Part shown: positions 56,944 to 64,000 of the stretch, piece after piece
Layout of the letters: every line of letters starts with the position of its first letter
Position numbering within the stretch: position 1 is the stretch's first letter
Source of the DNA: Sphaerobacter sp.
GTDB lineage: Bacteria; Chloroflexota; Chloroflexia; Thermomicrobiales; Thermomicrobiaceae
Direction of reading: 5' to 3'
DNA length: 64,000 bases
Assembly (NCBI GenBank): GCA_029961075.1
Contig: JASBVL010000008.1
Span: 44,026-108,025 of the forward strand
Translations under genes and position numbers: made by a program
The notes under the pieces: model-generated
Database searches by the model: none
What the model was told of the DNA's origin: nothing
What the model saw: the letters and a program-made list of their open reading frames with translations, nothing else

Positions 56944-58239
56944 CTAGTCGGCCGGGACGCGCGCCGATGTGGTGCCGCCGGCCGTCTCCGCCTCGACCCG
57001 CGGGCCGCCGGGCTGCTCCGGCAGCTCCTCGCCGCGGTACTGCCAGAGCTGGCGCGCCCACAGGCGGGACGTGGCCACCATCAGCACGCAGGCGGTGCCA
57101 CCCAGCACCATGGCGTAGCGGGCACCGACTAGGCTCGCCACCATGCCGGCCTGGAAATCGCCCAAGCGCGGCCCCCCCGCGGAGAAGACCGAGGCGAGCG
57201 CACCGACGCGGCCGCGCAGCGCATCCGGCGTCGCGAGCTGGCGCACGGTGTGGCGCATGGCCATGCTCACGGCATCCAGCGCCCCGGCGGTCGCCAGCAG
57301 CAGCAGGGCCACCGGAAAGGAGCTCGCCAGCCCGAAGAGCGCCAGCGACACGCCGTAGGCCCCGGCGGCGAGCGCCATCACCCGGCCGGGGCGGCGCGGC
57401 GTCGGGATAAGGGTGAAGAGCACCGAGCCGACCACGGCGCCCGCGCTGGGTGCCGAGTAGAGGAGCCCCAGGCCCTCGGACCCGACCGCGAGCAGGTCCC
57501 GCGCGAAGACCGGCAGCAGCCCCATCGCGGAGACGAAGAGGACGGCGAGGAAGTCGAGCACCATCAACTGCCAGAGGATCGCCCGGTCGCGCACGAACGC
57601 CAGCCCCTCGACCACCGCGGCCCACCCACGCCGCGGCCCGGCCGGCACGGGGACCCGCGTCCGCATCGCCACCAGTGCCCCGAGGACGGCGACGAACGAC
57701 GCCGCGTCGATCCAGTAGGCCGCCGCCACACCGAACGCGCGGATGATCAGGCCACCCGCGGCCGGCCCCAGCACCGCCGCCGTCTGCCAGGCGAGCACGT
57801 TCAGCGTCAGGGCGTTCGGCAGGCGCTCCCGCGGGACGAGCGAGGGGATGATCGCCTGCCGGGTCGGCGAGTCGAAGGCCGCGGCCGCCGCGGTGATGGC
57901 GGCGAACCCGTAGAGGATCGGCACGCTCGCCTTGTCGGCGGTGATGATCACCGCGAGGATGACGCTGAAGACGGCGAGCACGCTCTGCGACAGGATCAGG
58001 AGTCGGCGGCGATCGACCTGGTCAGCCAGGGTGCCGCCGAACAGCGAGAGCAGGATCGTCGGGATCGCGCGGGCCAGCCCGACCCCGCCCAGCGCCGCGG
58101 AGGAGCCGGTCAGCGAGTAGACCAGCCAGCCCAGCGCCACCGTCTGCACCTGGGTGCCGAGCATCGACACGAATTGCCCGGCCCACAGCAACCGAAAGTC
58201 GCGATAGGCCAGCGCGGCCATCGAGGCCGGTAGTCGCAT
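56944..58239 (-). CDS. MFS transporter (EntS/DHA3-like exporter)
   Basis: The 431-residue protein has twelve hydrophobic helices and starts with YRDFRLLWAGQFVSMLGTQV, the typical beginning of MFS_3 (EntS-like) carriers. The loop motif GGTLADQVDRRRLLILSQ and FDSPTRQAIIPSLVPRERLP are family signatures. These carriers export siderophores, macrolides or other small molecules; no substrate can be assigned. It is 52 bases behind the S9 peptidase gene and probably co-transcribed. Confidence 0.9.
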   Translation of the reverse strand: MRLPASMAALAYRDFRLLWAGQFVSMLGTQVQTVALGWLVYSLTGSSAALGGVGLARAIPTILLSLFGGTLADQVDRRRLLILSQSVLAVFSVILAVIITADKASVPILYGFAAITAAAAAFDSPTRQAIIPSLVPRERLPNALTLNVLAWQTAAVLGPAAGGLIIRAFGVAAAYWIDAASFVAVLGALVAMRTRVPVPAGPRRGWAAVVEGLAFVRDRAILWQLMVLDFLAVLFVSAMGLLPVFARDLLAVGSEGLGLLYSAPSAGAVVGSVLFTLIPTPRRPGRVMALAAGAYGVSLALFGLASSFPVALLLLATAGALDAVSMAMRHTVRQLATPDALRGRVGALASVFSAGGPRLGDFQAGMVASLVGARYAMVLGGTACVLMVATSRLWARQLWQYRGEELPEQPGGPRVEAETAGGTTSARVPAD

Positions 58240-58291
58240 CGACGATCCTTCTGGGCCGGCGGGCGGCGGTCGAGCCCCGCGCCGGCAACCC

Positions 58292-60220
58292 CTACGGCCG
58301 GGTACCGCCCAGCCGGTCGATGAACCACGTCACGGCCCGCTCCAGCACGTCCCGCTGGTGCTCCCGCTCCCGCACCCCGTGCGGCTCGCGCGGGTAGACG
58401 ACGCACTGCGCCTCGACGCCGGCGGCCCGCAGCGCCCGCGTCATCTCGTAGGCCTGACCGACCGGGCAGCACGGGTCCTGCTCGCCGTGCAGGAAGAGCG
58501 TCGGGGTGCGCACCCGGTCGACGAAGAAGAGCGGCGATCGGCTGGCGTAGGGGCCGTCGAGCGCGTAGGGGTACGCCCGCAGGAAGATCTCGTCGAAGCC
58601 GGGGATGTTGGTGCCGCCGTGGAACGAGTACCAGTTGGTGATGCTCGCGCCGGCCACCGCCGCGCGGAAGCGGTCCGTCTGGGTGATGGCCCAGCACGTC
58701 AGGTAGCCGCCGTAGCTCCAGCCGCCAACCCCGAGGCGATCCGGATCGGCGATGCCGGACCGGACGCAGGCGTCGACCCCGGCGAGGAGGTCGTGCAGGT
58801 CACCGCCCCCCAGATCGCCCAGATTCGCCTCGGCGAAGGCCAGCCCATACCCGGCGCTGCCGCGCGGATTGGGCAGGAGCACGGCGCAGCCGCGGGCGGC
58901 CAGCAGGTGCACCCAGCCGCCGGGGCCGTGCGGGCGAAGGCCGTACGGCCAGGACGCCGTCGGGCCGCCGTGGATCAGCACCACCAGCGGCCAGGGCGGC
59001 GCGCCTGCGCCCCGCGGCCGCACCAGGCACCCCTCGATCTCCAGGCCGTCGGGCGCCGTCCAGCCCAGCGTCTCGTACGGGCTGAGCCGCTCGGCCGGGA
59101 AGTCGGCGTTGACCGCGCTCCGCCGCTCCCACTGGACGCCCGCCGGCTCCTGGGGCGCCACGCTCCCCACCCACAGCTCCACCGGCTCCGTCGGGGCGCT
59201 CATCGCGGTCGCCACCACCCGCCCATCGGCGCTCATCTGGACGCCGTAGGTGTTGAAGAAGCGCTCACCCACCCACAGCGTCTGCGTCCGCCTGCCGCCA
59301 GCCGGATCGAGCAGGCAGATCGCCGCCCGGTTGCGCTCGAGCGCCGAGGCCAGCAGGCGCCCATCCGCCGCCCAGTGGAGCGAAAGGTACGAGTGCGGCT
59401 CCCCCGCGGTCAGCGCGGTGGCCGACCCACCGCCGGCCGGGACGACGACCACGTCGCCCCCACTCATGCCCGGGTCGCTCCAGGTGCTGGTGATGAGCGC
59501 GATCGCGCGCCCGTCCGGCGACCACGCCGGGCCGGTGATCTGCCGCTCGGGCGCGTACAGAGGCGCGACCTCGCCAGTGCCGACGTCGATGCGCACCAGG
59601 CGGGCGCGGTACCAGGACCAGGCGTAGGGGAGGTCGCTGACGATCGCGGCGATGGAGGCGCCGTCCGGCGACCAGGCCAACTCCCACACGTGCATTGGTC
59701 CGGGCGTGAGGCAGCGCGCCTCCCCACTGGCGGGGTCCACCAGCCAGATGCGGCCGAAGGCGTGCTCCGCCTCGAACAGCACCCGGTCGTCCCCCTCCGG
59801 CCGGTCGCGCCGGACCGCGTCCGGTGCCACGACCGCGATCGTCCGGGCGTCCGGCGCCCACGCGATGCCGGTGATCCCGGCCTCGAACTCGCACAACAGC
59901 GCGGCCTCCTGCCGGGGACGCAGCAGGTAGAGCTGGCCGGTGCCGCGCTGCTGCCGGTCGGAGCGGAACGCCAGCGCCTCGCCGTCCGGCGACCAGCGCG
60001 GCAGATCGTCGCTGCCGGGCCCCTGGGTGACCGGCAACGGCGGCCCACCGGCCACCTCCACTGACCAGATGCGGCTGTGGGGCGACGGCTCCCTGTAGCC
60101 CGCCGTTCCCTCGGCCACGACGAACGCCACCCGGCGACCGCCGGGGCCCAGGTGGACCTCACTGATCGACTTGAGGGTCAGCAGGTCCTCCGCGGTCAGG
60201 ATGTCCGCCGCTCCGCTCAT
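58292..60220 (-). CDS. S9-family (acylaminoacyl-type) serine peptidase, second copy
   Basis: The 642-residue enzyme has propeller repeats (RWSPDGEALAFRSDRQQ, AWAPDARTIAVVAPD, AWSPDGASIAAIVSD) and a hydrolase domain with Ser in GGWSYGGYLTCW, Asp in LFLHGEQDPCCP and His in YPREPHGVREREHQRD. It is a paralogue of the gene at 41067. GAGGAGG precedes the ATG at 60220; the frame stays open upstream but into sequence antisense to the next gene's promoter. Confidence 0.93.
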   Translation of the reverse strand: MSGAADILTAEDLLTLKSISEVHLGPGGRRVAFVVAEGTAGYREPSPHSRIWSVEVAGGPPLPVTQGPGSDDLPRWSPDGEALAFRSDRQQRGTGQLYLLRPRQEAALLCEFEAGITGIAWAPDARTIAVVAPDAVRRDRPEGDDRVLFEAEHAFGRIWLVDPASGEARCLTPGPMHVWELAWSPDGASIAAIVSDLPYAWSWYRARLVRIDVGTGEVAPLYAPERQITGPAWSPDGRAIALITSTWSDPGMSGGDVVVVPAGGGSATALTAGEPHSYLSLHWAADGRLLASALERNRAAICLLDPAGGRRTQTLWVGERFFNTYGVQMSADGRVVATAMSAPTEPVELWVGSVAPQEPAGVQWERRSAVNADFPAERLSPYETLGWTAPDGLEIEGCLVRPRGAGAPPWPLVVLIHGGPTASWPYGLRPHGPGGWVHLLAARGCAVLLPNPRGSAGYGLAFAEANLGDLGGGDLHDLLAGVDACVRSGIADPDRLGVGGWSYGGYLTCWAITQTDRFRAAVAGASITNWYSFHGGTNIPGFDEIFLRAYPYALDGPYASRSPLFFVDRVRTPTLFLHGEQDPCCPVGQAYEMTRALRAAGVEAQCVVYPREPHGVREREHQRDVLERAVTWFIDRLGGTRP

Positions 60221-60392
60221 CGCCCCGATCCTCCTCGGCGCCCATGCCGATGCTGCGGCCTGCGGGCCAGTCGAGTCGCGTATGGTAGTTGACCACAGCC
60301 GGCGCGGGCTGTCGAGGGCGACGCGCTTGTCCCGGCGGGATGACTCCCGTAGACTCGGGGGCGACTGGTTCCGACGCAGGAGGCATGGCACC

Positions 60393-60851
60393 ATGGCAGA
60401 CCGCACCGAACCGACCACCACGCGCCTGGCCGCGCGCGCCGCCGCCTACGGCCTGGGCACCGGCCTCGCCGTCCTCCTGCTGGTGGGGATCCCGACCGTG
60501 CTCATCCCCAATCCCTGGTTCAGCCGCATGGTCCCCACCCGCCCGCGGGACTACCTCTTCCTGGCCCTGACCGTCCTCCTCAGCGGCCTGCTCGGGACGA
60601 CCTACGCCTTCCCGGCCGCCTGCCCGCTCCAGGAGGGGAAGCTGACGGCGGGCGGGTTCCTCTCGTTCCTGGCGGTGGGCTGCCCCGTCTGCAACAAGCT
60701 CGTGCTGCTGGCGCTGGGGACCAACGGCGCGCTGCGCTACTTCGAGCCGGCCCAGCCGCTCCTGGCCCTCGCCGGGCTGGCGACCCTCGGCTACGCGCTC
60801 GCCGTCCGGCTGCGGGCGGTGCGCCACGCCTGGCAACTCCCGCCCACCTAG
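60393..60851 (+). CDS. Membrane protein with CPVCN motif
   Basis: The 152-residue protein has four membrane helices. Between the second and third lie AFPAACPLQEGKL and FLAVGCPVCNKLVLLALG, so two cysteine sites, one of CxxC type, face the membrane surface. This pattern recurs in actinobacterial and Chloroflexota membrane proteins of unknown role, possibly thiol-disulfide or metal handling. AGGAGG precedes the ATG, though a closer ATG out of frame exists. Divergent from the S9 gene. Confidence 0.75.
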   Translation: MADRTEPTTTRLAARAAAYGLGTGLAVLLLVGIPTVLIPNPWFSRMVPTRPRDYLFLALTVLLSGLLGTTYAFPAACPLQEGKLTAGGFLSFLAVGCPVCNKLVLLALGTNGALRYFEPAQPLLALAGLATLGYALAVRLRAVRHAWQLPPT

Positions 60852-61210
60852 CGAGCGGTCGGTGGCTTGGGGCCTGTCAGCCGCGCCGGCCGCAGCGCGT
60901 GGCATCTCGGCGGCGTGCGCGTCGGCGCGTGCATCTCCCACGAGATCCGTCGCTCCGCTCCGGATGACCTGCCACAACGCCTTCCGGCAACGGACCAACG
61001 CGATCGTCCCGTTTGGGCTGAATTCTTTGCGACCCACGCATCATGGATCTTGCATGTATCCACAGGATCGACTATCCCGTCCTTAACACAGGTGGTGCAT
61101 TCTTGTTCATCGAGAGCATCATGGCAGCGCTTGTCAAGAACCCTGCTGACTGCGGAAGGGGTCAAGGCGAGCTCGGCTTCACGGCCATCGGGTAGCAGAA
61201 AGTGGGTCGT
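60852..61210. other. Gap with a possible gene relic on the minus strand
   Basis: G+C drops to about 50-55% at 61,000-61,200. The minus strand there reads FLLPDGREAELALTPSAVSR, then VLDKRCHDALDEQECTTCVK and IVDPVDTCKIHDAW. This is a non-random peptide with a C-x9-C-x2-C-x11-C-x2-H pattern like a small zinc ribbon. No start codon is found, so it may be a relic. Otherwise nothing is seen. Confidence 0.35.
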
Positions 61211-61681
61211 ATGGTGACTGACGGACCAGCTGTACGAGCCGAGGAACTCGTGACCCGCGCGATGCGCCAGGTCACTTGGTCCGGCTACTTCGCCCTGTTC
61301 GCCCTGGCGACGCTCATCTTCGGGCTGATCGCAGCATGCTTCGTCCCCACTGACTGGGTCGTGACGCGGAAGGACTACGTCTATCTCCAAATGCACCCAC
61401 GCGGCGTCCTCGATCTGGCTGAAGACTATGAGCAATTCATCGCCACCAGCCAGAAGGATCCGATTCAGAACCAGCAGTGGCGTGAGCGGCGGCAGCACTT
61501 GTGGGTGAACTACTGGCTGCGTTGGGGAGCGCTGATGATCGTCGTCGGGGCAGTCACGATTGGGCTCGATCGGCTGTTCGGACGCCGGATGAGCGTCCGC
61601 TTCGTTGCCGCTCTGGTGCTCGGCTTCGCGGTCTTCATCGTGTTTTACTGGCTCACGCACCCCGGCAACCCGCTCGTGTGA
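61211..61681 (+). CDS. Hypothetical membrane protein
   Basis: The 156-residue protein has three hydrophobic helices: YFALFALATLIFGLIAACFV, WGALMIVVGAVTIGLDRLF and FVAALVLGFAVFIVFYWLTH. A polar loop lies between the first two. I do not recognise the family. G+C is clearly lower than in the neighbours, which suggests recent acquisition. The ATG at 61211 was chosen; a GTG three codons earlier is possible and neither has a strong ribosome site. Confidence 0.65.
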   Translation: MVTDGPAVRAEELVTRAMRQVTWSGYFALFALATLIFGLIAACFVPTDWVVTRKDYVYLQMHPRGVLDLAEDYEQFIATSQKDPIQNQQWRERRQHLWVNYWLRWGALMIVVGAVTIGLDRLFGRRMSVRFVAALVLGFAVFIVFYWLTHPGNPLV

Positions 61682-61725
61682 GGATGCCGCGGGCATCACC
61701 CAACCGCGGGCCAGCCGGATAGCAG

Positions 61726-61944
61726 CCCTCACCCCCGGCCCCTCTCCCAACTTTGGGAGAGGGGAGCAAGACGGACGAGCCGATCGGCGATAAACACTGG
61801 GCACCCGCAGGATGTCTCACATCCCCCTCTCCCAGAGACTTGAGAGGGGGAGGCTAGAGTCGCCAGCAAGCGATATCGAACCGGCACACGGAGGACGCAT
61901 CATCTTCCCCCTCTCCCAAGGTTGGGAGAGGGGGTCAGGGGGTG
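61726..61944. repeat. Cluster of three REP-like hairpins
   Basis: Hairpin 1 pairs CCCCTCTCCCAA with TTGGGAGAGGGG (61739-61764). Hairpin 2 pairs CCCCCTCTC with GAGAGGGGG (61823-61850). Hairpin 3 pairs CCCCCTCTCCCAA with TTGGGAGAGGGGG (61907-61934). Hairpins 1 and 3 share a GCCCTCACCCCC flank in opposite orientation, so they are inverted copies of one dispersed element. Confidence 0.75.
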
Positions 61945-61971
61945 AGGGCTGCGCCCACCCGGGACAGCATC

Positions 61972-62000
61972 TTGACGTCATATATGATCCCCTCTATGAT
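61972..62000 (+). promoter_or_regulatory. Sigma-70-type promoter with palindrome in the spacer
   Basis: TTGACG (61972-61977) and TATGAT (61995-62000) are separated by exactly 17 bases. The spacer starts with the perfect palindrome TCATATATGA (61978-61987), a likely operator for the GntR regulator encoded 39 bases downstream. Confidence 0.7.
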
Positions 62001-62038
62001 CGACCCAAGGCCGACAACCAACGAAGGCGCACGAGTGC

Positions 62039-62707
62039 ATGAGCAAGCAGGAGCTGGCCTACCAGACGATCCGCGCGCGCATCATCGACGGCGCCTACGG
62101 CCCCGGCTACCGCATCGTCATCGACGAAGTGGCGCGTGAGCTTGGGGTCAGCCCCATCCCGGTGCGGGAGGCGGTACGGCGGCTGGAGGCTGAGGGGCTC
62201 ATCACCTACACCCGCCACGCCGGCGCCCGCGTCGTCGCCATCGACGAGCGGCAGTACGTCGATACCCTGGCGACCCTCGCCGTGCTCGAGGGCTACGCGA
62301 CCGCGCTGGCCGCGCCCCGGCTCGATGAGAGCGACCTGGCCGAACTGCACCGCCTGACCGACGAGATGCGCGCGGCGCTCGACCGGGGCGACCTGCTCCG
62401 CTACGGCGCGCTCAACCGCGCCTACCACGAGGCGATCTATCGCCGCTGCCCGAACGGCTACCTCACCGATCAGATCCGCCAGTCCTGGGCACGGCTCGAC
62501 TCGATGCGCCACTCAATCTTCGTCCTGCTGCCGGAGCGGGCCCGCGCCTCGATCGCGGACCACGAGCGCATCGCGGACCTGCTGGCCAGTCGCGCGCCGG
62601 CGGAGGAGATCGAGCAGACGGTGCGGCAGCACAAGCTCGCCACGGCGGCCGCCTTCCAGGCGCGCGCGGCCGGCGCCCGGCGGGCCGTTTCGCTCGCCGC
62701 ACGGTGA
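62039..62707 (+). CDS. GntR-family transcriptional regulator, FadR/FCD type
   Basis: The 222-residue protein has an N-terminal GntR winged helix (LAYQTIRARIIDGAYGPGYR, VARELGVSPIPVREAVRRLE) and a C-terminal helical FCD effector domain, where ALNRAYHEAIYRRCPNGYL holds an Asn/His pair of the metal- and acid-binding pocket. It likely controls the adjoining aldolase and fumarylacetoacetate-hydrolase genes in response to a carboxylic acid. A clear -35/-10 promoter with an embedded palindrome lies just upstream. Confidence 0.93.
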   Translation: MSKQELAYQTIRARIIDGAYGPGYRIVIDEVARELGVSPIPVREAVRRLEAEGLITYTRHAGARVVAIDERQYVDTLATLAVLEGYATALAAPRLDESDLAELHRLTDEMRAALDRGDLLRYGALNRAYHEAIYRRCPNGYLTDQIRQSWARLDSMRHSIFVLLPERARASIADHERIADLLASRAPAEEIEQTVRQHKLATAAAFQARAAGARRAVSLAAR

Positions 62708-62905
62708 GGCCGGGCGGGCGCGGGGTGGCAGACGCCGCGGGATGGAGACGGCAGCAGACCGCCCGCACCGCGGGCCGCGGGGCTGACTGCCGGTCGTGAC
62801 GGGAGGGATGGAGGCCCAGCGACCACCCTCCCCGTGGGATGCTGGGGGGACCGGGCGCCACGGCGGCCGGCACCCGAGGTTTCGCGTTCGCGAGAGGAGC
62901 AGCGC

Positions 62906-63841
62906 ATGGCTCAGCACGATCTCCGCGGGTCGATCGTGCCGCTGGTGACGCCATTTAAGAACGGCCAGTTTGACGAGCCCGCCTTCCGCGACCTGATCGA
63001 GTGGCAGATCGAGAGCGGGAGTCACGGGATCTCGGTGACCGGCTCGACCGGCGAGCCGTCCGCGCTCACCATCGAGGAGCGTGAGTACATCATCGAGACC
63101 GCCGTCAAGGCGGTGCGGGGCCGGGTCCCGGTCGTGGCCGGCACCGGCACCAACAACTTCGACGAGACGGTGCGCCTGACGACCTTCGCCGAGCGGGTGG
63201 GGGCCGACGCCGCCCTGGTCATGGTGCCCTACTACAACCGGCCCAGCCAGGAGGGCCTCTATCGCCACTTCGTGGGCGTGGCCGAGCGGGTCTCCCTGCC
63301 GATCATCATCTACAACATCCCGGGCCGCACCGCGGTCAACATGGAGCCGGCCACGGTGGCCCGCGTGGTGCGCGAGCGGTCCAACGTGATCGGGGTCAAG
63401 GAGGCGAACAGGGACTTCGAGCAGGTCACCAAACTGCTGCACCTGTGCGGGCGCGGCCTGCGGGTCTACTCCGGCATCGAGGCACTGTGCTTCCCGCTGC
63501 TGGCGCTCGGGGGCGCGGGCTACGTCAGCGCCACCGGCAACGTGCTTCCGGCGCAGACGGCGCGGCTGTACGATCTGGTGGCCGCCGGCAAGTACGACGA
63601 GGCGCGCGACCTGCACTTCGAGATGTACGAGATGAACGAGGCACTGTTCTGGGAGACGAACCCCGGGCCGGTCAAGTACGTCCTGAGCCTGATGGGCAAG
63701 ATCCAGCCGGAGCTGCGCCTGCCGCTGGTGCTGCCCTCGGCCGAGAACCAGCGAAAGCTGCGGCAGGTGGCCGAGCGCTACGGCCTGATCCCGCGCGCAG
63801 CCTCGGTGGCCGGCGGCGCGGACGCGAACGGAGCGGTCTGA
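62906..63841 (+). CDS. Dihydrodipicolinate synthase-family aldolase/lyase
   Basis: The 311-residue TIM-barrel enzyme has the DHDPS signatures VTGSTGEPSALTIEEREYII, PYYNRPSQEGLYRHF, catalytic Tyr in IIIYNIPGRTAVNM and the Schiff-base Lys in VIGVKEANRDFEQV. It could be the lysine-pathway DapA, but its overlap with a fumarylacetoacetate-hydrolase gene and a GntR regulator points to a catabolic pyruvate aldolase, as in aromatic-acid clusters. Start behind GAGAGGAG; an earlier in-frame start is less likely. Confidence 0.87.
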   Translation: MAQHDLRGSIVPLVTPFKNGQFDEPAFRDLIEWQIESGSHGISVTGSTGEPSALTIEEREYIIETAVKAVRGRVPVVAGTGTNNFDETVRLTTFAERVGADAALVMVPYYNRPSQEGLYRHFVGVAERVSLPIIIYNIPGRTAVNMEPATVARVVRERSNVIGVKEANRDFEQVTKLLHLCGRGLRVYSGIEALCFPLLALGGAGYVSATGNVLPAQTARLYDLVAAGKYDEARDLHFEMYEMNEALFWETNPGPVKYVLSLMGKIQPELRLPLVLPSAENQRKLRQVAERYGLIPRAASVAGGADANGAV

Positions 63842-64000
63842 TGCGGTACGCACGCTTCATCGTCGATGGGCGTCTCCACACCGGCTACGTCGACGAGGAC
63901 CGGCTGATCGACGAGGCCGGGCGCGCCCACCATCAGGACGCCGTCGTCTGGCTGCCCCCGGTGACGCCGACCAAAGTAGTGGGCCTGGTGCTCAACTACG
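63841..64000 (+). CDS. Fumarylacetoacetate hydrolase-family protein, N-terminal part (runs off window)
   Basis: The ATG overlaps the aldolase stop (TGATG). The first 53 residues (MRYARFIVDGRLHTGYVDED ... WLPPVTPTKVVGLVLNY) match the N-terminal segment of FAH-family isomerase/decarboxylases such as those acting on homoprotocatechuate ring-cleavage products. PPVTPTKVVGLVLNY is the usual lead into the catalytic domain, which lies outside the window. Confidence 0.82.
   Translation, partial: MRYARFIVDGRLHTGYVDEDRLIDEAGRAHHQDAVVWLPPVTPTKVVGLVLNY

Overview
The window is bacterial chromosome of high G+C (mostly about 68-72% by eye) with short intergenic gaps, frequent ATGA/GTGA overlaps and GTG/TTG starts. 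The gene mix suggests a thermophilic, aerobic Chloroflexota of the Thermomicrobia/Sphaerobacter type: form I CO dehydrogenase genes, a coproheme decarboxylase (HemQ) of the Gram-positive haem route, DUF4388 (PATAN) proteins, an ABATE/CGNR regulator, lysine 6-transaminase, acylaminoacyl-type S9 peptidases and Tat-type lipoprotein signals. The taxon is an inference from gene content; no 16S gene is present.

Layout. 0.3-1.5 kb: two small genes, one a DUF4388 protein with two motifs matching the c-di-GMP-binding MshEN pattern. 1.5-8 kb: an exopolysaccharide block on the minus strand (GT4 glycosyltransferase, two Wzz-like proteins, a BY-kinase-like ATPase without a normal P-loop, and a polyprenyl glycosylphosphotransferase), interrupted by a broken GNAT gene and an ABATE/CGNR regulator. 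8-11.3 kb: HIT-NUDIX fusion, secreted SGNH hydrolase and a second DUF4388 protein. 11.3-15.7 kb: a gene-poor stretch with a PIG-V-like mannosyltransferase, a DUF4236 protein, and a decayed tyrosine-integrase tail beside tRNA-Lys. 15.8-26.3 kb: housekeeping genes (DUF92, HemQ, M16 peptidase, Ogt, aconitase, M20 hydrolase). 26.7-30.6 kb: a broken Vps62-like/membrane gene, then an ECF sigma factor with a membrane partner. 31-35.9 kb: coxMSL plus XdhC-YHS, with coxL frameshifted. 36.4-39.3 kb: a sulfur-detoxification-like operon (ArsR-rhodanese, persulfide-dioxygenase-like MBL, MFS) behind an AT-rich inverted repeat. 39.3-41 kb: a multiply frameshifted secreted-protein gene and a nest of REP-like palindromes. 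41-46.8 kb: oligopeptide ABC transporter genes plus an S9 peptidase, the solute-binding protein being frameshifted. 47-50.1 kb: NarX/NarL-type two-component pair and a PadR-HAAS pair. 50.3-60.9 kb: lipoprotein, lysine 6-transaminase, M24 peptidase, diguanylate cyclase, MFS exporter, second S9 peptidase and a CPVCN membrane protein. 61-64 kb: a lower-G+C patch, REP-like hairpins, then a GntR regulator, a DHDPS-family aldolase/lyase and the start of a fumarylacetoacetate-hydrolase gene.

Themes. Peptide uptake and breakdown (Opp-type transporter, two S9, M16, M20 and M24 enzymes), surface polysaccharide with c-di-GMP signalling, and respiratory or sulfur chemistry dominate. At least five genes carry frameshifts or in-frame stops (GNAT, Vps62-like, coxL, secreted protein, solute-binding protein). 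This is either real decay or sequence error, and raw reads should settle it. No complete novel defence or mobile system was recognised. The best leads are the degenerate-P-loop CpsD-like protein in an intact EPS operon, the DUF4388-MshEN protein, the ArsR-rhodanese operon with its operator, and the decayed integrase at tRNA-Lys.
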